64,000 bases of DNA from Mycogone perniciosa (Eukaryota > Ascomycota > Sordariomycetes > Hypocreales > Hypocreaceae), in contig JAOALB010000182.1 of NCBI GenBank assembly GCA_025331125.1, forward strand, positions 26,978-90,977, in the 5' to 3' direction. Position 1 is the first letter of the stretch; each line of letters opens with the position of its first letter. Under the pieces are notes generated by a model. That model was not told where the DNA came from and ran no database searches. It saw nothing but the letters and a program-made list of their open reading frames with translations. The position numbers were made by a program, and so were the translations under genes. Shown here piece after piece: positions 13,027-23,690 of this stretch.

Positions 13027-14150
13027 GTGGAGGAAGAGGGGCCTTGTATACCCCTATTGCCTAAAGAAATAAAGGGGAATAAACCTATAAAGGATACCTT
13101 TATAGAGGAAAGGCCCTATATACTTAAAGAATCCTCTATTATTAAAGATTTAAAAGTTATTAAGCTATCTAAACTAGAGGGAGATACTATTATTAATAGT
13201 AATTCTAGCTATAAGCTACTAAATCTAGCCCTTTTATAGTATAAAATACTAGGTTATGTTAGTTTAAGTCTATTAAAGAAAACTGCTAAAATAACTACTG
13301 GAATTCTTAACTCTAATTTTATTAAAGAGGCTGAATTCTATTGCCTAGCGTATAATAAGGGAAAAGCTATTAGGAGGCTTAATTTAAAGCCAATTCCCGA
13401 TCCACTAGCCTCTTTAAATTATTTAAAAGCTAATACTTTCTCTATAAAGCCAGTGCCTTATAATAAGGCCCCTATTAGTCTTTTAATTATCGATAGAAAA
13501 TCAAGATATAGGTGGCTATTCCTTTTAAGAGATTATAGTAGACCTACCCTTTTAGCTACTATATAAGGCTTTATAAATAGCCTGAAAACGCAGTATAACT
13601 AGTATTTTAAAGAATTTCACTATAATAGCAGAAAGGAAATTAATTAGGAACTTTAGATTTAGTTTTTTTCTTTAAAAATTATATATTCCTATAGCAGCCT
13701 TTATATTTATAAATAAAATAGTTTAATAGAACGCTTTATTAGAGTTTTATTAGATAGCCTATAGGCTACTATTATAGCGGCCAACCTGCCGCTATATCTT
13801 TAGAATTTTATTATTACTGCAGTTCTTAAATTAGTTAACTATATAGCTATTACTAATAGGGACTCCACCCTTTATTAAGAATTATATAAAGACCTAGACC
13901 TTAATAAGGATTATAAACCTAATCTGCGAAGATATAGGATTATTGGCTTTTATTATAAAGTATTTATTCCGCAAGAATAAAGGGCTAAAGGCTATAAATT
14001 AGCCTTTAAGACTAAAACTAAGAGACTACTAGCAGTTTTAAGTAATAATACCTACTTTATCTATATTCTAACTAGATATACAGTCTTTAAATCGTTAACT
14101 ATAAAGCTGTATAAAGATAAGATTCCTAAGCTTTAAATCCTAGAGCCTAC
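13027..14150 (+). pseudogene. Copia-1 integrase remnant
   Basis: The longest open stretch (13027-13239) leads into a readable frame. It contains LLIIDRKSRYRWLFLLRDYS, corresponding to the first catalytic Asp region of the integrase core. Later comes SLIERFIRVLLDSLQATIIAANLP, matching the copia integrase stretch around the catalytic Glu (ERxNRTLLxxARxMLxxAxLP in the family). Stops at former Gln, Trp and Arg codons interrupt it. The 70-codon ORF is a fragment of this pol frame, not an independent gene. Confidence 0.8.
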
Positions 14151-14579
14151 TATAGGTCAGGATAATAAAGAATTAGAGGGAGAAATAAAGCTAGGTTTTA
14201 TAGATTAAATAATTCCTAGCTTTCAGGATATTAATCCCTTACTCTTTAACCCTATTTTAGAGGGAGTACCCACTACTATTCCCTTTATTCCTATATTAGT
14301 TATATAAAACTCTGCAGTTATAGAGGATCCTATAGATATAGATATATCCTATTTTCTTTATAATAGCATTAGAAAGTTAGCCTTTCCAGCCGCTGCAGTA
14401 TAAGACCTATAAACGCTTAAGCAAATACTTTATAATCTTAATAAAATTAAGTGGCTAGGGGCGATTTATAGCGAATTTAACCAGCTAGTCGAATAATATA
14501 CCTTTGCCTTTATTAAGTATAATAGTATTCTTAAAGGCAGAAATCCTATTATTAATCGATTAGTTTTAAAGACTAAGAA

Positions 14580-15300
14580 AGACTAAAATAATAGAATAGT
14601 AAAATTTAAAGCTAGGCTAGTTGCTAGGGGTTTTCAACAATTAAAAGGAATAGATTTTAACTAAACGTTTGCTTTAACAGCTGTTCCTTCTACCTAGCGG
14701 CTCTTATTAGCTTTAGCTACTATTTATAACTGGGAAATCGAATAAATTGACTTTATTAGTGTATTCCTTAATGGGATACTTAAGGAAATTATTTTCTTTA
14801 ATTTTCCTGAAGGGTTTAAAGACTATGCCAGTTAAGCTTCCTTTAAGACTAAATCTATTCTTAGAAAGCTGGGTTATAACCCTGATATAGATTAGGTTAT
14901 TTAGTTACAGAAAGCTCTTTATATCTGAAACAGTCCCTTAGAGAATGGCAACAGGCCCTATAAGCCTTAGGAAATAAACTAAGATATAATCCTTTAATTT
15001 CTGAGTCTGCTATTCTCTATAATTTAAATAACAGTATTTTTATTGTTACTTATATAGATGACTGTCTTTTTATTGGACCAGATAAAGAAGCTATAGCCTA
15101 GCCAAAGCTAGCTTTTAATAAGGTTTATACTATAGAAGATAAAGGCCCTGCCTCTTTCTTTTTAAGGGTTTAGATAGTTAAGGATAGAAAAAGAGGCCTT
15201 TTTAGGCTTTCTTAGAAACAGTATATTATTAAAGCTATAAAGCTTTTTAACCTTTAAAACTTTAAGCCTATTTAATTACCCTTATAGCCCTTTATTTTAA
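14580..15300 (+). pseudogene. Copia-1 reverse transcriptase remnant
   Basis: Reads FKARLVARGFQQLKGIDF followed by TFA, the classic start of the copia RT domain. DFISVFLNGILKEIIFFNFPEGF follows, corresponding to D-V-x-x-A-F-L-N-G...PEGF, where the first catalytic Asp lies. A frame change near 14.93 kb and several stops break the frame before the YVDD-equivalent at about 15050-15065, which here reads YI-DDC in an adjacent frame. Confidence 0.85.
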
Positions 15301-15539
15301 CTAATACAACTATAATTAAACTGGATAAAGCTAATACTAAGCTTTTTTAAGCTATTATTAGGGCTATTATCTACTTAATAATTTATACTTAAATAGATAT
15401 TAGCTTTCTAGTCTAATAGCTAGCTAAACAATTTTAAGGCCTTTATAAAAAGTATTTAAATGCAGCCTATAACCTATTATAGTATTTAAATAGTACCTAG
15501 GATCTAGCTATTTAATATACTAGAAAATCTAATCCTATA

Positions 15540-15995
15540 CCTATTAGTTATTGCAATAGTGATTTTGCCAGGGATAAAGAATTAAGCAAATTAACTTATA
15601 GCTATATTATTATAGTTACTAATAGGTTAATTAGCTGGAAGTTAAAAAGGGGCTTAAATATTTGTCTTTTTACGCTAAAAGCAGAGTTTATAGCTTTTAT
15701 AGAAGCTATTAGGGAGATTTAGTGGCTTATTGGCCTATATAAAGAGGTAGATCGATTAATTATACAGCTAATCTCTTTATTTAACGACAATAAAGGTGCT
15801 ATCTTTACCTTAAATAACCCTACCCTTTATAATCGAATAAAATATACTCTATTGCGTTTTAATTATATTAGGGAACAGGTTAAAAATAGCGTTATTATAG
15901 TTAACTATCTGGAAACTAGTAAAATAGTTATCAATAGGCTTACTAAGCCTCTTCTAGGTCTGAAATTAAAGAATTTTATAAGTCTCTTTAATCTT
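15540..15995 (+). pseudogene. Copia-1 RNase H remnant
   Basis: Reading through stops gives YCNSDFARDKE followed by SWKLKRGLNICLFTLKAEFIAFIEAIREI.WL, the copia RNase H pattern (D-W-A...S...LS-x-E-A-E). NDNKGAIFTLNNPTLYNRIKYTLLRFNYIREQV follows, matching the family's D-N-x-G-A...H-x-R-x-K-H-I-x-x-x-x-H-F-x-R. It lies directly upstream of the polypurine tract and 3' LTR. Confidence 0.8.
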
Positions 15996-16184
15996 AAGAT
16001 TTTACCTAAAATATATACTTAAAGTTCTTACCCTTTTTATAGTTATTAGCTATTTTATAACTATTAGCTATCTTTATTATTTTCAGCTATATTAATTATC
16101 CTTTTTATTTTTATTTTTATTCTAGTTATATTCCTATATCTAGATCCTATATTTACTTTAAAGTTATATAGGATAGTATTTATT

Positions 16185-16194
16185 CTAGAGGGAG
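16185..16194 (+). other. Copia-1 polypurine tract
   Basis: A purine run ending AGAGGGAG lies directly before the 3' LTR start (TATTAAAAAGGAGGG), where plus-strand DNA priming takes place in this class of element. Confidence 0.6.
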
Positions 16195-16775
16195 TATTAA
16201 AAAGGAGGGCTAAAAAGTAAGGATTTTAGTGTCTTTGGGTAACCTTCCTATTCTAGCTAGACCCGGAATTAGGCCCGACGCTAGGACTGAGTTCCGGAGG
16301 AACTTTAATGTAAGTCAGGAAATTTCTGTTATCTTTAACGATAACAATTAAGCTAGGACCAGCTATCCCGCCTACCCTAAACTTAATACAATGGTTATAA
16401 TGGCTATTATGAAAAATCTGACTAAAATAGTTTCCTATTTGTATGGCCGTGAGTCGATTTAGCCGATTTCCTATATAAATGAATTTTGCGGAAAATAGGA
16501 ATAAGGCCACGAACCTAATTCTACTGCTATATTCCTATTATCTAATCGGAGGACTATTATAAAAGATAAAGCATTATTTTACAATCACTTCTATAATCCA
16601 GCCGCATATACACTAGATATTCTATAGCTTTTCAGCTATTAGATTAATTATAATTTAATTGTTTATTTATTGTTGACCTAATTAGACTCTTAGTCATTTC
16701 TTTATTACTGCATTGTGTGCAGCTTCCTAGAAGCTGCATATAAATAAGGTTCAGTATAACCTTGTTATTTCAATA
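16195..16775 (+). repeat. Copia-1 3' LTR
   Basis: 581 bp, starting TATTAAAAAGGAGGG and ending TTATTTCAATA. Differences from the 5' LTR are mainly transitions. An 85-codon minus-strand open frame inside it is a chance shadow of the LTR. Confidence 0.95.
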
Positions 16776-18058
16776 TATTTATATATATTTAAAATAGTTT
16801 CGTTAATTATATTTATTTATTTATTATAAAATATAATATTAATTATTTAATAAAGGTATACTTTTCAACTATATTCTATAGTTACTTAATTAAAGAATAA
16901 TATTCCCTTTTAGTTTAAACTTAATAAATACTTTAATAAATATATTTTTAAACTATCTTAATTATATTTATATTTATAATAGATTTTATAAATAATTAAA
17001 GATTTCTTTTATTTAAATTATATTAATTTAAGCTATTAATTGTTATTTTTAATTTACTTTATAGTTAATAATAATATATAATTACTTTAATTTATAAAAG
17101 TATACCTTTAATAATATTAAAGTATTTAAGTTTTTAAAATTAATTAATATTTTATTAAAAAATCCTTTTATTTATAAAGGCTATAAAGTTATATATTTAA
17201 AAGGTTAACCTTATAGTAATTAAATAGCTTATATAATTAATTTTATATATATAGCTATTATATTTAATCCTTTTAATGGTTTTTCTTTTAAAGGGTATTT
17301 ATAAATAAAAATAAATATTATTTAATATAAAGTAAACTTAAAATAATTAAATTAATCTTTTTGTAAAATTATATTTTAATAATCTTTTATAGTTTATAAT
17401 TATATTAACTTGTAAATTATTTATAAATGTTATAATAATATTTAAAAAGTATTAATTCTAAACTTAATTATATTATTTAAAAAGACTACTTAAATTAAGA
17501 TTTTAATTTATTTCACTTTTAATAACCTTTTTTATTTTTAACCTTTTTAATTTTACTTTTTTTATTATATTACAGTTTAAATAATATAATCTTTAAAGTT
17601 ATAAAATTCAAGGTTTTAATATTATTACTTTTATTTAATTAACTATTTTAATTACCGTAAGAATCATCCCTTTTTAATTTATTTATTTACTAGTAATTAT
17701 TTAATACTTACTTATAAACTATACAATATTTATTATTAATCCCTTTATAAAGATTACATTTTACTTTTATAATATTTGAATTTTAAATACCTTTATATAT
17801 TTTACTTTTTATAAACTATATTTAAAGTTTAATTTTATAAAAGTTTACTTTTTAATTAAACAAGCTAAGTTTTATTATTTTTATAAATATTAAGTTTAAT
17901 ATAACTTTATTTTAAAATATTAATAACTTTATTTAAAATATTTATACTTTTTAAATATAGGTTTTAATAGTTATAGTTAATATAATAAATGAAATTAAAA
18001 TAAAGGGTTTTTATAAATTTATTTTTATTATTTTTATTATTAAATTATATATTATAAA
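16776..18058. other. A+T-rich desert, nothing recognised
   Basis: Starts with the TATTT target copy of Copia-1 and ends with ATAAA (18054-18058), the left target copy of the Copia-2 cluster. No coding motifs or LTR ends were recognised between them. Confidence 0.55.
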
Positions 18059-18332
18059 TGTCGCAGAGCGCAGTACAGCTATATAGAGTATAGAGAGAAA
18101 TAAGAATAAAGCTTAATTCTAGTAATAAATATACTGTAATGGCCTAGCTATATATATATATAGCTAATATAAAGGAAAATATAGAATATATACGTTATAA
18201 GCGCCTATATAGTCTGACTTATCGCTTACGCAATATATATATTAGCTGGTATCTGCTATATAAACAGATAAAAGCTCCTTAGCGCTAATAAGCGCTAATA
18301 AATAGTAAATCCTTAGCCTACCTAACCCAATA
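18059..18332 (-). repeat. Copia-2 3' LTR of the outer minus-strand element (274 bp)
   Basis: On the minus strand it runs from TATTGGGTTAGGTAGG to CTCTGCGACA. The purine tract CTAGGGGGTG lies just before its start (18333-18342). It is flanked on the outside by ATAAA, which is repeated after 31410. Confidence 0.85.
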
Positions 18333-18671
18333 CACCCCCTAGTTAATAAAGCTATTCCCAGTACTTTATTAACTATTATCCCAGTCTATCTATAATATTA
18401 TAATTATTTAGCTGCACTCTTAAAGCCTCTTTCATTTAATTAAATGCTCCTTTATAGTAAATATATATCGATATTCTATTATTAAAGGTAATAGGGATAT
18501 AAAGACTATAGCTATTATTAATCTATAATAATAGGAAGTTAAATAATAAAGCTCTTTAAACAGGTAAATTAATCTTAAATAGCTAAAATAAATATATTAA
18601 CTATCCTTTAACTTTATTCCTTACTTTTCTTTTTTAATTATTAATATTATTATTATTATTAATAATAGTAT
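18333..18671 (-). mobile_element. Copia-2 3' internal end, truncated (outer element)
   Basis: About 340 bp preceding the 3' LTR on the minus strand, homologous to 23965-24300 and 25773-26110. It stops abruptly where the plus-strand Copia-2 LTR begins at 18672. It carries the polypurine tract next to the LTR. No coding motif is visible. Confidence 0.75.
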
Positions 18672-18945
18672 TATTAGGTTAGGTAGGCTAAGGACCTACC
18701 ACTTATTAGCGCTTATTAGCGCTAAGGAGCTTTTATCTGCTTATATAGCAGATACCAGCTAATATATATATCGTATAAGCGATATATTAGACTATATAGG
18801 CGCTTATAACGTATATATTTTATATTTTCCTTTATATTAGCTATATATACATATAGCAAGGCTATTACAGTATATTTATTACTAGAATTAAGCTTTATTC
18901 CCATTTCTCTCTATACTCTATATAACTATATCGCGCTCTGCGACA
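18672..18945 (+). repeat. Copia-2 5' LTR of the inner plus-strand copy (274 bp)
   Basis: Starts TATTAGGTTAGGTAGGC (TG changed to TA) and ends CTCTGCGACA. It is an inverted copy of 18059-18332, so 18059-18945 looks at first like one hairpin element. The primer binding site directly after it identifies it as a 5' LTR. A 60-codon minus-strand frame across it is not a gene. Confidence 0.85.
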
Positions 18946-18959
18946 GTTATAAGCCCAGG
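18946..18959 (+). other. Copia-2 primer binding site (initiator tRNA anticodon-region type)
   Basis: GTTATAAGCCCAGG directly follows the LTR. The equivalent in the minus copy reads GTTATAAGCC from 31136 leftward. As in Copia-1, it corresponds to GTTATGAGCCC, complementary to the anticodon arm of initiator methionine tRNA, so both families would share half-tRNA priming (inference). Confidence 0.6.
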
Positions 18960-19002
18960 TAATAACTATTAAAGTTACTAGAAATTTCCCTTAATATTAT
19001 AT

Positions 19003-19089
19003 CTTTACCTTTACTCTTTCCCTTTACCTTTACTCTTTCCCTTTACCTTTACTCTTTCCCTTTACCTTTACTCTTTCCCTTTACCTTTA
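19003..19089 (+). repeat. 19-bp tandem repeat, about 4.6 copies, in the Copia-2 leader
   Basis: Unit CTTTACCTTTACTCTTTCC repeated head to tail at 19003, 19022, 19041, 19060 and partly 19079, with no differences between full units. The minus-strand copy has only about one unit at the same place (about 31056-31075), so the array expanded in this copy. Confidence 0.9.
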
Positions 19090-22000
19090 AACTCTTAAAG
19101 CCACCTTTTATAATAAATAACGCAAAAGACATTACCTTTATAAAGCTAGATTTAATAGTTTAATAAATTAAATAAATTACTATTTTAAATAACTATATAA
19201 CTACTATAAGGATCTAGAATAAAGTTAATTTTAATCTCTTTAATTAAAATAATAACTATTTCCCTACTTTAAAGCTATTTACTTTAATCAAGGTAAAGGA
19301 AACTGCTTTAAAAGCATTCAAAAAAGAAGCTACTTTAACAGATATCTTTATTTATTATAATAGTCTGCTTTATAAGTATAAATACATTATTGCCTTATAT
19401 ATTTAAAAAGAGAAAGGCTAAGGCAGTAATCTTTAAATAAATATAAAAGATAGTTAATACTAGTATTTATATTTTAGTTTTTATAGACTTTAAAGCTATA
19501 ATTTAAGCTATAGCTTTAGCCTTTACTGCTATTAAAGCAGCTAATAAAAATAATAAAAACTTAAATATTAAGTTTATTATTTATTAAAGTATAAAGAAGC
19601 TTAAAGAATAATTAACTCTCTATAAAGATATAATATATAAAGAAATATAGATTTTATATAAATATATCCTATATAATATAAAGTATAGGAACTTAAAGCT
19701 AAAAGTATAGTATATAAACTAAGCGCGCGTTTATATAAATGCAGTAAAGTATAAACTCTTTAAAGTTATAGGAATAGCTGCCTAAAAGGCTTTTTTAAAA
19801 GCTATTAAAATATACTATACCATACACTTTACTTTATATTACTTATACTATATAAACAGTTAAATTAAAAGCCGTAAAACTGCAAAAATCCTTTTTTTTA
19901 ATTAATTTAGTTAACTTTTTTTAAATAATATATAGAATATAAAGAATTATATTTATAGACTTTATATAATATTTAATAACTGCTTAAATAAAGCTATAGT
20001 AAATAATACTATATATTTAAAAGCTCCTATTAAAAAAGAATGCCTATATAGACAGGAAAGGTATAATTGGCCTTTAAAAGACTATAGTATACTATTTGCT
20101 GCATTTAAGGGAAAGCTTAATAAAAAAGGGAAATATATCTTTAAGCTATAATAAGCTATAGAAATTTATATTTACCTTTAAGAAAATAAATAATATATAC
20201 TTTGCAATAAATTTAGTAAAAAGGGTATTAACTTTACAGCCTTAACCTAAAGAGGTATAGCTTTAATTATTATAACTGCCTTAATCTGCTTAAACCTAAT
20301 TAATAAAAAGATATAAGCTTTATAGTATATATAATAAATATATTAATATATATTAATATATAAAATATACTTTACTGCCTCTTTTAAAGTATTTTTTTTA
20401 ATATTGATAATACTATTTATTTAGTAAATAATAGGAATTACTTTATTCCTGGCTTTTTTATTTTAAATATAAAGAATAACTATATTAAAGCGGGAAGAGT
20501 TAGGTATTTTATAGCTAGAAAAGGATACTGCTTATTAAAAGATACTCTTTATAATTTATATTAAAAGGCAGTGCGCTTAGTAAAGCTTATAGATATAGCT
20601 ATAGTTAAAGGATTTTATATTAATATTATATCTTTATTAAAGCTTTAGAAAGTAGGAATATAGCTTATAAAGTGCAATAATATACTTTGCATTAATACAG
20701 TAAATTCAAATACTATTATAAAGAAGGTAAAGTATAAATATAATCTTTTATTTCTTTAATATAAACCCCTATCGCTTTATATTGCCTTTATCTTTAAGTA
20801 TACTATCTTAAGCAGTATAACTGCTTTATTTGTTTTTCTTAGCGCAGACTACTATATCTATATAACATTAAAAAGAAAGAGAAGACTCATATATAACCTA
20901 TTAACACTATGCAATAACTTAAAGTAGCTTTAGCACCTATAATTAGGATATTTAGGCCTAAAAGCGCTTGAAGTATTAATAAAAAACGCAAGGAATATAT
21001 ATATTAAAGGAACTATATAAATAAAATGCAAAGCCTATACTTTTATATATATAAAATAGGTTATCTTTTACAGAATATTTAAAAGACAAGTATTAAAACT
21101 ATTCTTTAAAGTGTACTAGGATTTTTAAAACTATCTTTATAGTTATAATAAGGATAACTGGCTTTTAATACTTAAAGAAAAATATACTTTATAGTTATAT
21201 ATATACCCTTTATTAAATAAAGAATAAAATACTGTTTTTAATACTTTATTTAATTTTATAAATATAGTAAAAATGCAATATAATATTTTAATGTATTTTT
21301 TTAAGTAAAATAATAAAAAAGCTGTAATTGCAGTTAAAGGCTTAATATACTTCTAGATCTAGGCAAATGCAGAAGGAATTATCTTAAAGCTTGCCCCTTC
21401 CTATATATATAAGCCAAATAGCGCCTTAAAGTGCGCGGGTTAAGAAGTTATAAATAAATTAATAAAAATACTTAAAGCTATAAGCCTTTTAATTAATTTA
21501 TAGCCTAAAAGTATAAAAGCTGCAGTATATATTATTAATATAAGTTTTATATATAGCTTTAATATAATATTATTTATTAAAAAATTAAAGTAATAGTTTT
21601 ATAGTTTTGCGCCCCTGTTAATAAAAGAGCTATCAGTAAACTTATAGCTAAATTAAAGCAGACTTTATATATATAGCTGCTGCGCCTATATACTTAATAG
21701 AAACTGTAAAGCTAGCTAAAATAAAAAGAATTTAAAATAAAGCTTAAAGGCCTAATTAAATATTTTATTAAATATACTGTAAATAATATATATTACATTT
21801 AATTACCCCGCTTAGTAAAAGTAATTGTTATAAAAAATATATAATTTAATAAAACTAGCTTTTTTAATAATAAAAGAAAAGTATAGATAAATTATCTATA
21901 GTTAAATTAAATAAACTATTTAATAAAGTTAAAGAAAATAAACTGGAATTTAAACTTTTTTTAATATATATTCTTGCAGTAAAAAATACTTTTATAAATA

Positions 22001-22959
22001 ATATAAAAAAAAGAGTATACTCTTAAAGGTAAAAATTATATAAAATATTAAAGTTAATTTAATAAATACTTTAAGTAAACTACTAGTATACCTAGAAAGA
22101 CCTTTTAGTCTTTAAATATTAAAGGCTATTTTAAAATAGTTAATCTTTATAAATAAAACTAGCGCGCTAATAAGAACCTTAAATAATATTTTTAAAAGTA
22201 ACCTACCTCTCTTTAAAAAAGAAGCTAATAAAAAAATAGCTTTATATATTAAAGGTATATTACTTAATAAAAGAAAATAAACTGCTATAGCTACAGGTAA
22301 ACTAATATATAAAAAACTTATTTACTTTTATATTAAAAAAGTAAATTTTAAAAGAAAAGCTAGCTAATAACTCTTTAAATAGTAAAGTAGTAGTTAATAT
22401 TTATAAAAGTATAAGACTTAAAAGGAAATAACCTATAAAAAAAGTTAATAAATATCTTTTAGTATATAAAATTAAAATATATACTTTAAGCACTGCTTTA
22501 AAGGATAATAAGCCTAGTATATACTTAATAATTACAAAACTCTTTAATTTAAGACTATATTAACTACTGCTTAATTAATAAAAGCTAATAAATAGTAAAT
22601 TAAAAAATATAGTAATAGTATTTACTATTTTTAATATAGTAATAAACTAAAAGGCTTCCCTTTAAAAAAGTATTACTTTTAATAAATAAACTATTTATTA
22701 AAAAGATTTAGCGAAACTATTAAAAGATTAAAAAAAGTTTATAAAACACTTATTTAAAGCGAGGTTTAAATGAACTGCGCAAAATAAAATTAACTCTTTA
22801 TATATAAAAAGAACCTAATAAAAATATTATACTTAAAGCTAAAAATAAAGCTATTACTTTTATATTAGGTTTTTATATATAAGTTTAATTAAAATAGACA
22901 TTTAAAATACTATAAAGCTTAACTTATAGTTTAAAGGGATTTATAGGAATACTCTATAA

Positions 22960-23400
22960 TAGAGAGTATATATATAGCTATATTAATAGTGTATTCTTTT
23001 TATATATTTATTACTTTAACAGTAAAATTTAACTTTAAGTTAAAGCAGTATAATATTAAAAACGCTTTTCTTAACGCCTTAAAGGATAAAAATTTAAAAC
23101 CAGTAATATATAAACTTTTTAAAGGTTTTAAGCTATTAAATATTTACTTAAAGCTCGCTAAAGCCTTATATAAACTAAAAGAGTTACTAAAACTATAATT
23201 TAATAAATTATCTTTAACTTTAAAGAAATAAAGGTTAATCTTAAACTTTAAAGAAATAAAGGTTAATCTTAAACTTTAAAGAAATAAAGGTTAATCTTAA
23301 ACTTTAAAGAGCCCTGCCTTTTTTATAACTAAACTTAAAAGATTTTTATTATATTTTATATAAATAATATTTTAATTATATAGTATTATAATAATAAAGC
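22960..23400 (+). pseudogene. Copia-2 reverse transcriptase remnant
   Basis: An open stretch at 22989-23198 reads KQYNIKNAFLNALKD, then VIYKLFKGFK and LAKALYKLKELLKL. These match the copia RT signatures D-V-K-N-A-F-L-N-G...(Q/L)P-x-G-F...L-x-K-A-L-Y-G-L-K-Q. The first catalytic Asp position is Asn here (GAT/GAC to AAT/AAC), in line with RIP. Just downstream the frame is destroyed by a 28-bp triplication, after which KEPCLFI recalls the family's D-x-C-L-F segment. Confidence 0.85.
23217..23311 (+). repeat. 28-bp tandem triplication inside the Copia-2 RT region
   Basis: Three exact units of 28 bp (ACTTTAAAGAAATAAAGGTT...) begin at 23217, 23245 and 23273, with an 11-bp partial fourth. 28 is not a multiple of three, so each unit shifts the frame. 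Because the units are identical although the host sequence is RIP-mutated, the duplication is younger than the RIP. Confidence 0.9.
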
Positions 23401-23690
23401 TTTTTAGACTAAGCTATTAAATACTTTTAAAGTAAAATATAGGCTTTATAGTAAAGGGGATATATAGTAATTTTTAAATATTAAAATTACTTAAAACTAT
23501 AAAAGATATAGGATATACCTTTTTTATAAAACTTATTTTAAAAAGGTTATAAAATAATTTAAATTTAATAATAAAATATAACTTTTTATAATTTTAATAT
23601 TAGTTATAAAGTTTAAAAAAGCTATAATATAAACTATAAAAGTAACTATTAAAATATATTAAAAAAAAGTAAAATCTATACTTTATATAG

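Larger units (their letters stand above)
10240..16775 (+). mobile_element. Copia-1: complete but inactivated Ty1/copia LTR retrotransposon
   Basis: Two LTRs of 579 and 581 bp flank a 5.4-kb interior, and the whole is framed by the 5-bp duplication TATTT at 10235-10239 and 16776-16780. Domain order on the plus strand is gag, protease, integrase, reverse transcriptase, RNase H, with integrase before RT as in copia elements. It is RIP-degraded: C-to-T changes have made many stops, and the longest open stretch is 70 codons. It is less mutated than the gypsy elements, because readable protein motifs survive over several kilobases in one frame. Confidence 0.95.
18960..23690 (+). mobile_element. Copia-2 internal region, plus-strand copy, 3'-truncated
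   Basis: Follows the primer binding site and runs through gag, integrase and RT sequence until it is cut at 23690. There a minus-strand 3' LTR begins directly. It can be aligned with 31136 leftward to 28446 in opposite orientation, up to about 21693. The only clear protein motif is RT at 22989-23311. All frames are heavily RIP-damaged. No 3' LTR of its own was found. Confidence 0.75.

Noticed and set aside
13027..13239. Independent 70-codon gene
   Set aside because: It is a stop-free stretch of the Copia-1 pol frame; the same frame continues with integrase and RT motifs on the other side of the stop.
16253..16510. 85-codon minus-strand gene
   Set aside because: It lies within the Copia-1 3' LTR and is not open in the other copies of that LTR.
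18722..18904. 60-codon minus-strand gene
   Set aside because: Lies inside a Copia-2 LTR; composition is simply A+T-rich with chance openness.
18059..18945. An 887-bp foldback or MITE-like element with 270-bp terminal inverted repeats
   Set aside because: The arms are two 274-bp Copia-2 LTRs in opposite orientation. One is next to a polypurine tract, the other next to a primer binding site, and each is found alone elsewhere.
23217..23311. CRISPR-like spaced repeats
   Set aside because: The units are directly adjacent without spacers, in a eukaryotic retroelement.
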